Origin: JADJYF01 sp965278995
GTDB taxonomy: Bacteria > Pseudomonadota > Gammaproteobacteria > Ga0077536
NCBI GenBank assembly: GCA_965278995.1
Contig: OZ257136.1
Span: forward strand, 62,001 to 126,000
DNA: 64,000 bases
Reading direction: 5' to 3'
In this document: in pieces, positions 7,501-14,555 of the stretch
Position numbering within the stretch: the stretch's first letter is position 1
How the letters are laid out: each line of letters opens with the position of its first letter
The notes under the pieces: generated by a model
Database searches by the model: none
The model's input: only the letters and a program-made list of their open reading frames with translations
Told to the model about the DNA's origin: nothing
Made by a program: the position numbers and the translations under genes

Positions 7501-8715
7501 CTCGTCGCTCAATCCAGTCAGCAGTCCTGTCGGGGCGCCTGTTGCGACATGGGCTGATTCATCATAAAAGTAATCTTTGTGCGTGTTATTAGATGGGTTG
7601 GTATCTGCATCCGGAAATGTAACTTTCGTCAGGACACCAAAATGCTGCGCACCCGCCGGATAGTCGCCGGCGTATTCAACTTCAGCTCCAGTCGGCAGTA
7701 CTAGTTTAGAAATGCGTCCTGAAGATGCCCTACGTATCTGTATGCTGCGTGAGAAATGGTCAGTTATTTTGTCAAGCGTCTCTGACTTACCGTCGCCACC
7801 ATCATTAACTGGCACTGTGTACGAAGTTGTTATTGTGAACCCGAGCGCAGAAGTAATTGCTAGAAGCTTGCCGTCACCGTCGTAGGTTTCCGTTTCGTCG
7901 TTTGGATTTACATACATCCATCCTGTATGGTTACCTGACCCATCCACCAATTTAGTTAAATTGCCTTTAACTGATTTTACATCCGGCCGCCAGCTGCTAT
8001 CGCTTTGTAATCGAAACCAGTGTCCAGCCCCGTTGTCGCGTACAAGTAGCGTGTCTCTAGGATCTGAATATTTGCCAACATAAATAACCCGTCGGCTGTA
8101 AGACATCGACCACTTCTTGCCTCCTAGCAAACTTGGATCGCTGTTGTAGTAACGAACGAATTCAAGCGGTAAGGGGCCGGTCCCGTGGTAATCGGTTTCT
8201 TGCTGAAACTTGTTTCCTGTCTTGGGGTGAATTGGATTTCCCAAGAGACACGGCGCTTCGTCGCAGGCGCCTCTATTTTCGGAAGGGATTACAGCGCCTG
8301 GCGGTAATCCACATCCTAATGCCGCGGTCGTAATGTCACATAACTCTCCAGGATGCCCAGGGGCATCGTGGCATCCAAAACTACTGGGAGCACCACCTTG
8401 AGTTCGAATTCCCCAGTAACCAACCGGGCATGCCCCGAATGCGTTAGAGCAGGTTGCTCCGGGATTGCTTGAACAGTGACAGCTCCAGTCCGCATTTGTG
8501 GAACCCACCGGAACCATAAATGTGAATTTTGAGCCTAATGTTGCAATACAAACCTCCAACGGTGTGTCGCCGCCGGTATGGAGACTGCCATCCCACCTAC
8601 CGACGCCTACATAGGACAGACATTCAGACATTGTAGTCAGGAGTGCAAACAGCACTATTCCGAACCGAAGTGCCGAATGTGTTGGACGTCGGAATGCGCT
8701 TGAGACTTTACTCAT
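4546..8715 (-). CDS. Rhs/YD-repeat shell protein with thrombospondin-type-3-like tail
   Basis: This protein of about 1389 residues has an N-terminal signal peptide (basic SAFRRPTHSALRF then a hydrophobic run ending near SECLS). A Cys-rich segment follows, then a DUF6531-type entry motif (NPIHPKTGNKFQQETDY) near residue 165, then many YD repeats (for example YDALNRPIKVTDAMGKVTLH) that form the Rhs shell. It stops after REYVYLDGMPIAMF, exactly where the Rhs core (HTDHLGTPR) normally starts. In its place are acidic repeats (DTDGDGMPDSWE, DTDGDDLTALQEYQ, DTDSDGTTDG) typical of calcium-binding thrombospondin type 3 repeats. The core is found instead in the separate gene at 2736-3557. The start at 8715 is chosen because a palindrome lies just upstream; the frame is open to 8757. 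Confidence 0.85.
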   Translation of the reverse strand: MSKVSSAFRRPTHSALRFGIVLFALLTTMSECLSYVGVGRWDGSLHTGGDTPLEVCIATLGSKFTFMVPVGSTNADWSCHCSSNPGATCSNAFGACPVGYWGIRTQGGAPSSFGCHDAPGHPGELCDITTAALGCGLPPGAVIPSENRGACDEAPCLLGNPIHPKTGNKFQQETDYHGTGPLPLEFVRYYNSDPSLLGGKKWSMSYSRRVIYVGKYSDPRDTLLVRDNGAGHWFRLQSDSSWRPDVKSVKGNLTKLVDGSGNHTGWMYVNPNDETETYDGDGKLLAITSALGFTITTSYTVPVNDGGDGKSETLDKITDHFSRSIQIRRASSGRISKLVLPTGAEVEYAGDYPAGAQHFGVLTKVTFPDADTNPSNNTHKDYFYDESAHVATGAPTGLLTGLSDENSSRYATWKYDALGRAYDSSHAGGAEHVALTYNTDGTTTFTDSVPTSQTLSFSVTDGFVRATGLGGSQNCALCKGRPKLAAHENGYLSSKTDLEGNKTLYTHNERGLETCRLEGIPADSNSDPAAKAYRVSVSSWFPNYRIPQYHTVWEPINSVQMAVPTSCPGTPDTAIWRKRRVIEQELVAGTSNILKRTERSFFGETKDEEDRIWTFAYYDASGSDAALSGLLKQIDGPRPGASDITDLHYITSTEAGVHPHVGDLWKVIRKINSEFSIETEITKHDADGQPLSIRDNNGTLNREFTYDLRGWLLSRKIAEMTTQFKYDAAGQLVRVTLPDGSFARYQYDAAHRLTDIWDGYIDGATAIDVNHIHYTLDAIGNRTHENICASASCASSNSTFAVEQDFDSAATLHALKAVRTLTPSITYASITNYRYDLNGNVQKIIDPRDPNPSTPTIYTEYKYDALNRPIKVTDAMGKVTLHRYDVFDQETLVDPADVGATSLTYNGFGELKVQQSPDTNTTSFGYDEAGKLVSLDDARPLGATIYAYDGINRLTGINYPTSPDITFEYDDDTAGHHGIGRLTSVADESGTTRYRYDARGNLTRATVELNNGVQGQYYVQYDYDNADRLVTITYPSSRTVTFVRDAVGRVALVHTSHLSEVDDVATGVTYAPFGPVIGFNFGATSSGQTFSRPLDLSYRVTSIVDQALSSTPRQYFYDEVIAGVTVNTENITRITETAANQTLTYDVMDRLTSATGPYGTHLYSSDPYDGVGNRKGTNIAGNVQAYTYELGSGSIGTSRLSTVSSGGPAFQYDSAGNARKRNALTFAYGDDLRSKTVSNTGLLGAAEVTYKHNYLGQRVTKHAGAQTIYYVYGPNGELLAELDNAGSSQREYVYLDGMPIAMFTPPSPTDTDGDGMPDSWETLHGLNPNSAADASLDTDGDDLTALQEYQADTNPMSTDTDSDGTTDGVDSQPTVDTPAWMIPIQNLLQ

Positions 8716-8735
8716 TCTTGCAAACTCAAAACATT

Positions 8736-8754
8736 TCGACGCTAGTAGCGTCGA
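8736..8754. promoter_or_regulatory. Perfect 19-bp palindrome upstream of the Rhs shell gene
   Basis: Nine-base arms (TCGACGCTA / TAGCGTCGA) flank a single central G. It lies 20 bases upstream of the preferred ATG at 8715 and could be an operator or an RNA hairpin in the leader. If translation began at 8757 it would be coding, which is less likely. Confidence 0.4.
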
Positions 8755-9043
8755 CAAGCGCCGTTACGTTTGTCATGCGGTTTTACATTCACGCTCAAAA
8801 GGTTCTGGGTACCGTCGGGGTGGGCCCAGACAGATTATTTCTTAGCCTCGACGTCGTGAGATCCCCTGCAGGCATTCCCCAAGCAGCAACCGCGCGACTT
8901 GGTTCCAACTGCATAGTTCTCCTCTGATGCAAGGCCCATTGTCCAACCGCGGACCAGTCCATAACCTAGCGTTCGCGGAGATGAACGCCTGGATCTGCTC
9001 CAGGAGTCACTCAATCGCCCATGCGCGCTGATCCACTGATCGT

Positions 9044-9400
9044 TCAGCCGTGGCATAGATGTCGCTCAGCCATACGCCAATCCGATTCGGGCTCTTGATT
9101 AGGCCCATACTCGCAGGAGAAGTGCCTGTCAACTGCTTGGTCCGGCACGAGGCGACGAAACTCAGTAATGAAGGCGTCGGTATCAGCAGCTGTGACAGGG
9201 CCGATAGACACAAATGGCTCAGCTAACGCCACGATCTCGTTCGGATCGCGTACCTCAGCCTGCTGCGCAACGTCCACGTTCGCCGGTGTCAGCTTTGCTG
9301 GTTGCACGTTTGAATAGCCCGATATGGCGGCGAACGCCCAAAGAACGATGCAGGCCGAGCGCACCCTCGCCCAACGAGAAGACGAAGGCTTACTCAGCAT
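9044..9400 (-). CDS. Doubtful small secreted protein
   Basis: This open frame has a basic start followed by a hydrophobic segment (ACIVLWAFAAISGYS) and a 90-residue tail with two cysteines. Composition of the tail (DAFITEFRRLVPDQ) looks protein-like rather than random, but there is no family, no good ribosome-binding site and no operon partner. An overlapping minus-strand frame continues to 9007, so a frameshifted relic is also possible. The flanks 8755-9043 and 9446-9877 hold nothing I can identify other than the ribosome-binding site of the next gene. Confidence 0.25.
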   Translation of the reverse strand: MLSKPSSSRWARVRSACIVLWAFAAISGYSNVQPAKLTPANVDVAQQAEVRDPNEIVALAEPFVSIGPVTAADTDAFITEFRRLVPDQAVDRHFSCEYGPNQEPESDWRMAERHLCHG

Positions 9401-9877
9401 GGCTGGCCAATCGGTTGGAAGATTGCAGCGAGTTATCGAAGACATCGCGCAAGGGCGACATCAGCGCGTGCAGGTGTCCACATCCATGTTGGTGCACAGG
9501 CGGTCTCCATACCTTCGTCATCCAACAGGGGTGCTGGATGTCTTATCTGAATTGCGCGTAAAGAGTGATACAAGAATCCCGAAGGTGCAAGACCTCGTGG
9601 AGAAATAATTTCGGGATTGTTTCCTGAGGGCAACGAGATCGCGAAGTCACAGCTTTCTCAACTAAGCTTGGTTCCACATCGTGCGACATCGAAATCAGTA
9701 TCCGTCACGCGTCGCGGATTCGGTTTCGTCGAAGTGGTCTCCGTTCGGGCATGACCGCGCGCCCCCGCACCTAGCTGGGAATTATCCAATTCCGAAAACG
9801 CCGCTCTACACCAAACTTGCGCCCACCGGATCCCTGTCCTATGCTCGAACCGCTGCTGACGAAGACAAGGAGGTCTT

Positions 9878-10254
9878 ATGAGAGCGACTGCAATAGTCCT
9901 CGCGGCGCTAAGTACAGCGTTACCTCTGATAGCCCCAACATACACTTACGCTCATCGGTCCGGCTGCCATCGCAGGCACAGCTGTCCCTCAGACAGCGGC
10001 TCCTACACCTGCGGCGACCTCGGCCATTACTCCGCGTGTCCCGACAATCAGTTCTGCCAGGCCGGCCAGCTAAGCAGGGCGGGCGCTGCGTCCCCCTCTC
10101 AGCGCTTCAGACCTACCGACAAGGACAACTTCGGCTGCGGTAGCAAGGAGAGATGTCGAACTGCGCCGAGGCCCGTTTCTATCTCACCCATTGCGGCCTC
10201 AATCGCCTAGACGGGGATAGCGATGGTGTGCCTTGCGAAACACTGTGCCGATAA
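9878..10254 (+). pseudogene. Excalibur-domain secreted protein, frameshifted
   Basis: The first frame starts with a strong AAGGAGGT ribosome-binding site and a signal peptide (MRATAIVLAALSTALPLIAP, ending near TYA-H). It then has a Cys-rich segment, GCHRRHSCPSDSGSYTCGD, typical of small secreted proteins that end in an Excalibur calcium-binding domain. That domain is present but in another frame: from 10153, MSNCAEARFYLTHCG then LDGDSDGVPCETLCR, ending with TAA at 10252. The frame carrying the signal peptide instead runs to a stop at 10208. Restoring one base near 10148-10152 would join the two parts. It is either a recent pseudogene or a sequencing error. Confidence 0.7.
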
Positions 10255-10516
10255 CATCGTAGTAATCGAGAGTGGGCTGACACGAATATCCGACGACTCG
10301 CGCTCGGATTATAGAGGTATCACCCGTAGTACTCCGAGCCACGTATCCTGCGAAGACAATCTGGAACCGGCTACGCTGTAGCCCATCGCCTTGAAACTAC
10401 CGACTCCCCGTCTTCGAGATTACAGAATAGTATTTCTCAACTAATTGTTATTATTGCTTATTGCCTCATTTTCTTCCATATGGACTAGCAATTCTACACT
10501 CAAATGAAAATGGGTG

Positions 10517-10535
10517 TTTTACACTATGTGTGAAA
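10517..10535. promoter_or_regulatory. Candidate operator upstream of the HigB-like gene
   Basis: The imperfect inverted repeat TTTTACAC-TAT-GTGTGAAA (7 of 8 arm positions pair) lies 45 bases before the toxin start, in an AT-rich region (10430-10580). HigA-type antitoxins usually repress their own operon through such sites. The rest of 10255-10580 shows no gene. Confidence 0.4.
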
Positions 10536-10580
10536 GGGTCCATTGACCACTCATTTAAGTCCCTTTAAACTTCGTTCGGC

Positions 10581-10877
10581 ATGGAGCCCGAGTTTGCCGA
10601 CGAGTCCTTACAGCGTCTTGAGTCCGACCCCGGCTGGGATGGCGGGTTCGGGCCCGACGTTGTGAAGGCATTTCGAAAGCGCATGCAGTTTATCCACGCC
10701 GCCCGCGACGAACGGGACTTTTACGCAATGAAGTCCCTTCATTTTGAAAAGTTGTCCGGTGATCGCGAGGGGCAATATTCAATGCATTTAAATCAACAAT
10801 GGAGATTAATTCTGAAACTAGTGAAGCGAGATAGCGGCAAGCTGGTTGTCGTCGTCGAAATTGCTGACTATCACTAG
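10581..10877 (+). CDS. HigB/RelE-superfamily toxin
   Basis: This 98-residue basic protein has the RelE/HigB layout: an N-terminal helix pair, then FRKRMQFIHAARDERDF, then MKSLHFEKLSGDREGQYSMH and a terminal beta strand (QWRLILKLV ... VVVVEIADYH). The LHFEKL-GDR-G-YS segment with a following WR is the family signature. Members are ribosome-dependent mRNA interferases. It is directly upstream of a HigA-like antitoxin (16-base gap), the usual higBA order. Confidence in the family is high; the activity is inferred. Confidence 0.85.
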   Translation: MEPEFADESLQRLESDPGWDGGFGPDVVKAFRKRMQFIHAARDERDFYAMKSLHFEKLSGDREGQYSMHLNQQWRLILKLVKRDSGKLVVVVEIADYH

Positions 10878-10893
10878 AGCAAGGTGGAAATTG

Positions 10894-12039
10894 ATGCCTA
10901 GGAATACTTACGCCGAAATTTTCCCGCCTGGAGAGTTCCTGAGGGATGAGCTCGAAGCCCGGAATTGGTCGCAAACCGAGTTCGCGGAGATCATCGGCCG
11001 TCCTCTGCGCTTGGTTAACGAGATTATCTCCGCCAAGAAATCCATTACTCCCGAAACGGCGCTTCAATTTGAAGCTTCGCTGGGCACGAGTGCGGAGGTA
11101 TGGATGAACCTCGAAAGCCAGTTTCAACTATCGAAGGTTCGACAGAGCGATTCATCCATCCAACGGAAAGCCAAACTCTATGAACAATTTCCTGTTCGTG
11201 AAATGGTTAAAAGGGGGTGGATTGGTGAAACGGACGACATTAAGGTTTTGGAACACGAATTCACACGATTCTTTTGCCTAACATCGCTGGATGACTCACC
11301 AAGCTTGGCTCATGCCGCCAAGAAAACATCTTATGAAGAGGATGTGTCAATTCTTCAGTGGTCGTGGCTATATCGTGTCAAGCAAGTCGCGGAAAGCTAT
11401 GTTGTTCCGAAGTACAAGAAGATCTCTCTTATTAAGGCCTTGCCCGCTATCCGCGCGCTAATGTCCGCTCCAGAAGAAATACGCCTTGTTCCTAAGATCT
11501 TGAATGAAGCCGGCGTTCGATTCGTTCTAGTGGAAGCGTTACCGAGCTCAAAAATAGATGGCGCATGTCTTTGGTTGCGTGGTGAGGCGCCTGTGATTGC
11601 AATGTCGGTCAGACTCGATCGCATCGATAATTTTTGGTTTGTCCTTCGCCACGAAATAGAACACGTCATTAATGAAGACAGGCGCGCGTCGCAGATGATA
11701 CTTGACGAAGACATTGCGAATAACACTGAATCAGCGCAGCTGGCCGAAGAGCAGGTTGCCAATGATGCCGCTTCACAATTCGGCATTAGCGATGGCGAAC
11801 TTGAACACTATATGGCGCGCGTTAATCCATATTTTTTCTCCAGAGAGCGAGTCTTAGGGTTTGCGGATCGGCTTGGTGTTCATCCCGGGATCGTTGTGGG
11901 GCGGCTTCAGAATAAGCTCGAAAAAGCTGGGCAGTCCGATTCGTATAAATATCTTCGAGAGTATCTGGTGAAGGTACGTCAAATTGTGGTGCAGTCCGCT
12001 CCTTCTGACGGGTGGGGCAACGTGTATCCCATCCCATAG
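10894..12039 (+). CDS. HigA-like antitoxin fused to ImmA/IrrE-type metalloprotease domain
   Basis: The 381-residue protein has an N-terminal HigA-type HTH (FPPGEFLRDELEARNWSQTE ... PETALQFEASLGTSAEVWMN, about residues 8-75) and a C-terminal domain with a zinc-protease motif, FVLRHEIEHVIN (HEIEH near residue 252), as in ImmA/IrrE peptidases. HigA antitoxins are normally about 100 residues; this is the long variant in which the antitoxin could be linked to proteolytic control. The ATG at 10894 (AAGGTGG ribosome-binding site) is chosen over the upstream start at 10846, which lies inside the toxin gene. It follows the HigB-like toxin and precedes two unknown genes. Confidence 0.85.
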   Translation: MPRNTYAEIFPPGEFLRDELEARNWSQTEFAEIIGRPLRLVNEIISAKKSITPETALQFEASLGTSAEVWMNLESQFQLSKVRQSDSSIQRKAKLYEQFPVREMVKRGWIGETDDIKVLEHEFTRFFCLTSLDDSPSLAHAAKKTSYEEDVSILQWSWLYRVKQVAESYVVPKYKKISLIKALPAIRALMSAPEEIRLVPKILNEAGVRFVLVEALPSSKIDGACLWLRGEAPVIAMSVRLDRIDNFWFVLRHEIEHVINEDRRASQMILDEDIANNTESAQLAEEQVANDAASQFGISDGELEHYMARVNPYFFSRERVLGFADRLGVHPGIVVGRLQNKLEKAGQSDSYKYLREYLVKVRQIVVQSAPSDGWGNVYPIP

Positions 12040-12051
12040 AGAGACGAAGCT

Positions 12052-12531
12052 ATGTCAAGCTATTCGAATTCTGTAAAGGACTACATCGAGCGCTATAAGT
12101 CTGAAGTAGGCGACGATGGTTTACTTGATCCGCATGAGTTGGCTGGATGGGCTTATAAAAATGGCCTCCACAAGCCTAGCGTCAAGACGATTATCGATAT
12201 GATAGCAGCCGACATTTCCAAGGTATTTCGAGAAGAATACCGTACTGACCGTTTTGGTCGGCGCTATAGAGCAAAGCACGCGGCGACTACCAAGGTCGGT
12301 AATAAGACCCTGTCATTGTGGGGTGACCTTGATGACCCAAACGCACCCCATGAGCATTTCCTGAAGTCGTTCGCTCAGCGGCGCTCTCAAATCGTCGGGG
12401 ATTGTTGCCAACTAAAGACCGACGTTGACGTATACAACGATTCCCGCACGCCAGCCGAACCGTTCCAGTTCATTCTCGATTTCACGCTGGACGTTGACGA
12501 GCTACTTAGGAAACCGAACAAAGCTGCGTAA
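12052..12531 (+). CDS. Conserved hypothetical protein of the HigBA-ImmA cluster
   Basis: This 159-residue soluble protein begins 12 bases after the antitoxin-protease gene and is on the same strand. The first half is helical (VKDYIERYKSEVGDD, LDPHELAGWAYKNGLHKPS) with a basic segment DRFGRRYRAKH near residue 65. The second half contains HEHFLKSFAQRRSQIVGDC. No domain is recognised. The tight linkage suggests a third component, for example a substrate or regulator of the ImmA-like protease. That is a guess from position. Confidence 0.65.
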   Translation: MSSYSNSVKDYIERYKSEVGDDGLLDPHELAGWAYKNGLHKPSVKTIIDMIAADISKVFREEYRTDRFGRRYRAKHAATTKVGNKTLSLWGDLDDPNAPHEHFLKSFAQRRSQIVGDCCQLKTDVDVYNDSRTPAEPFQFILDFTLDVDELLRKPNKAA

Positions 12532-12578
12532 CAACTATATTTGTTCGTGCGAGCGGCGATCTGCTATAGGAGGGCCAT

Positions 12579-12689
12579 ATGCCCACCCGGGATGTCGTAC
12601 GGCAATCGCGAAGTACCGGAGATGGTTGCAGCGTAATTATTCTCATAAATCGTCTCAATTTTTCTCCGGATATGCTCGAGGGTGTATGA
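12579..12689 (+). CDS. Small ORF of 36 codons coupled to the next gene
   Basis: A strong ribosome-binding site (TAGGAGGG, 12567-12574) precedes an ATG at 12579. The frame encodes 36 residues (starts MPTRDVVRQSRS, has a short hydrophobic run CSVIILINRL) and ends with TGA at 12687-12689. That stop overlaps the ATG at 12686 of the following gene (ATGA), the same coupling seen at many junctions in the window. It may be a real small protein or a leader ORF that controls translation of the next gene. No homologue is known to me. Confidence 0.45.
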   Translation: MPTRDVVRQSRSTGDGCSVIILINRLNFSPDMLEGV

Positions 12690-13402
12690 GGCCGAAAGCG
12701 CACTTCAAAGGAAGCGGTGCTGGGGAGATGATCCCGGAGTTTTCCCCGGCGCTCAGAACAACCCTTGCCCGCATTTATCTCAACAATGAACTTACTGACT
12801 CGACTATTGATAGTTCAGAGCGAGACGCTTTCGTCGATCACATCTTGGCAGAAGCACGGCCGGCCCTCGTCGCGATGCACTGGCTTCGACGCGATACGAC
12901 AAATGAGGAAAAGCGCGCGGAGCGGGACAGCTTGACTAAGTCGTTGGAAAAGGCGCTTAAGGCGTTTGCGGTCGCGAGCAGTAAGCTCGGGACTTTGTCG
13001 CCTGATTTCGATCGCCTTCTAGATCTCGACAGGAAGAATATTCTCGCTACATACGCCGACCCTCTGGGATGTAAAGATTCGATCGAAAAGATGATTGCTC
13101 TGCTGAAACAAGCTAAGGCAACTATTGATGCGCAACCCAAAGTAAAGAGACCTTTGGAAGAGGAGCACAGCATTGCGATACGCTTGGCAATTGACGTCCT
13201 ACGCGCCATACGTACCTACGGCATCGAGCCACGATCAACCGTGCGAGACGGATATCGATACACTGCGGACGCCGAGGCGATCCTGCGGACCATCGGTGAT
13301 GATATCGGGATAACTCGGGCGGCCTTAACCTGGCGTGACATCATCGCGCAAGCAAAATTGAAGGCGACAGATTTGTCAGTGCGAGACGCCCCCAAACCGT
13401 AA
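12686..13402 (+). CDS. Hypothetical helical protein
   Basis: This 238-residue protein is predominantly helical and charged, with no membrane segments. Long heptad-like helices are visible, for example EKRAERDSLTKSLEKALKAF and CKDSIEKMIALLKQAKATID. The start at 12686 is supported by the overlap with the small ORF before it; 12728 (MIPEFSPALR) is an alternative, and the open frame from 12425 runs back through the upstream gene. No family is recognised. The C-terminal part (LRTIGDDIGITRAALTWRDI) resembles phage- or plasmid-borne hypothetical proteins only in style. It ends the AT-richer toxin-antitoxin block. Confidence 0.6.
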   Translation: MRPKAHFKGSGAGEMIPEFSPALRTTLARIYLNNELTDSTIDSSERDAFVDHILAEARPALVAMHWLRRDTTNEEKRAERDSLTKSLEKALKAFAVASSKLGTLSPDFDRLLDLDRKNILATYADPLGCKDSIEKMIALLKQAKATIDAQPKVKRPLEEEHSIAIRLAIDVLRAIRTYGIEPRSTVRDGYRYTADAEAILRTIGDDIGITRAALTWRDIIAQAKLKATDLSVRDAPKP

Positions 13403-13443
13403 ATCCTATCACTGTCAGACGAACGCTTTTCGGTGGCGTACGC

Positions 13444-13469
13444 TGAACTCCTAGTCAATACGGAGTTCA
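13444..13469. promoter_or_regulatory. Inverted repeat covering the ribosome-binding site of the next gene
   Basis: Perfect 8-base arms TGAACTCC and GGAGTTCA are separated by ten bases. The right arm contains the GGAG ribosome-binding site of the gene at 13474. It could be an operator or an RNA hairpin that masks translation initiation. Confidence 0.45.
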
Positions 13470-13473
13470 CGCG

Positions 13474-13752
13474 ATGCAAGAGCATCAAGACAAACATCTC
13501 ATTCTCGATGGCGCCGACGCGTTATGTGAGGCGCTGGGCTACAAGCACGTGCAGCGTGCGTACGACGACATAAAAGATGGAACGCTGACAACTCCCGTGA
13601 AATGCGGGAGGAGCTCGCGTTGGCCTCGCCATGAAGTGCAGGCGATCGTGGCGACCCGCATTGCAGGTTCGTCCAAGGCTGAAATACGTGAGCTAGTCAT
13701 CAGGCTCACCGAATTGCGCGCTCGTTTGGTCTCGACGCGGCGGGTGGCGTAA
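13474..13752 (+). CDS. Small DNA-binding-like protein of a mobile element
   Basis: This 92-residue protein has an excisionase/AlpA-like layout: a helix-turn-helix-like start (ADALCEALGYKHVQRAYDDI), a strand-wing segment with KCGRSSRWPRHEVQAIVATR, then a coiled C-terminus (AEIRELVIRLTELRARLV). The SSRWPRHEVQAI motif is typical of AlpA-type regulators. These usually control excision or expression of phage and satellite genes. It is the first gene of the replication module and has an inverted repeat over its ribosome-binding site, consistent with autoregulation. Confidence 0.65.
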   Translation: MQEHQDKHLILDGADALCEALGYKHVQRAYDDIKDGTLTTPVKCGRSSRWPRHEVQAIVATRIAGSSKAEIRELVIRLTELRARLVSTRRVA

Positions 13753-13754
13753 AG

Positions 13755-14555
13755 GTGGGCGCCCCGGGAGTAGAACTCCCGGGAGCAGATGGCAAACACG
13801 AGAACGCAAGTCGGACAACTGGCGAGCTCGATCATGCAACTGCATCCCGGGAAATTCAACCGCCAGTCTCACGAATTCCGGCCGGAAAGCCGCTGGATTC
13901 CGCTGACGCACGTCAACTCACAGATGCAATCCGTCGCGACACGCGGGCGATTTGGGCACAGCTTCTTCGCGCATATGAAGGTAACGTCCATGGCGTGCTC
14001 GGTTATGCGTCATGGTTTTCATATTGCGAAGCCGAATTCGACTTCAGCAAAAGCAAATCCTATCGACTGTTACAGGCCGCACGCGTTATCGAACTCATCG
14101 ACGACCAGTTGCCCATGGGCGACTCGCCGGTCGAGACGGAGCGGATCGCCCGCGAATATGTTCCATTGCTCGGCAAGCCCGACGTACTTCGGGAAGTCCA
14201 TGCCGAGATAGCCGAGGCTGCGCCACGAGATGAAGCGGGACAGCCGAAGATTACTGCCAATACCGTCCGCAAGGTCGTCGATAGCAGGCGCGCGCCGCCA
14301 CCGAAGGCGCGCGCGGTTGTCACGAAGCCTGCAGCTAAATGGAGCGACGACCTTCCGCAGGTGCGCATCGGTCTGAACGATGCGGTCAAGGTACTGAGAG
14401 ATGCAATAAATCGTGAGCCTGGCGCAGCATTGGGAGCGCTTGAGAAACTGCGTAGCGCATCTGAGAGGGGTCTATATGGGCCAGGCAACGATGCGGCGAA
14501 GGCGTTCAGCGATCTGCTTGCGATCGTCGCGCTGCTCTTGGAGCGGCAGTCATGA
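13755..14555 (+). CDS. Phage/plasmid-type hypothetical protein
   Basis: The 266-residue protein starts at GTG 13755, three bases after the previous gene; no later in-frame ATG precedes the conserved region. The central segment, GYASWFSYCEAEFDFSKSKS with YRLLQAARVIELI after it, is a recurring motif in phage and integrative-element proteins with a helix-turn-helix character. A basic Pro-rich linker (SRRAPPPKARAVV) is followed by a helical C-terminus. It could be a ParB-like or replication-accessory DNA-binding protein. It precedes and overlaps (ATGA) the replication initiator gene. The exact role is not known. Confidence 0.6.
   Translation: MGAPGVELPGADGKHENASRTTGELDHATASREIQPPVSRIPAGKPLDSADARQLTDAIRRDTRAIWAQLLRAYEGNVHGVLGYASWFSYCEAEFDFSKSKSYRLLQAARVIELIDDQLPMGDSPVETERIAREYVPLLGKPDVLREVHAEIAEAAPRDEAGQPKITANTVRKVVDSRRAPPPKARAVVTKPAAKWSDDLPQVRIGLNDAVKVLRDAINREPGAALGALEKLRSASERGLYGPGNDAAKAFSDLLAIVALLLERQS
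13763..13783. promoter_or_regulatory. Perfect hairpin at the start of the 13755 gene
   Basis: CCCGGGAGT and ACTCCCGGG pair over nine bases around an AGA loop. It overlaps the first codons of the GTG-started gene and shares the half-site GAACTCC with the repeat at 13444-13469. It may be a second operator or a translational hairpin; no T-run follows, so a terminator is unlikely. Confidence 0.4.
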
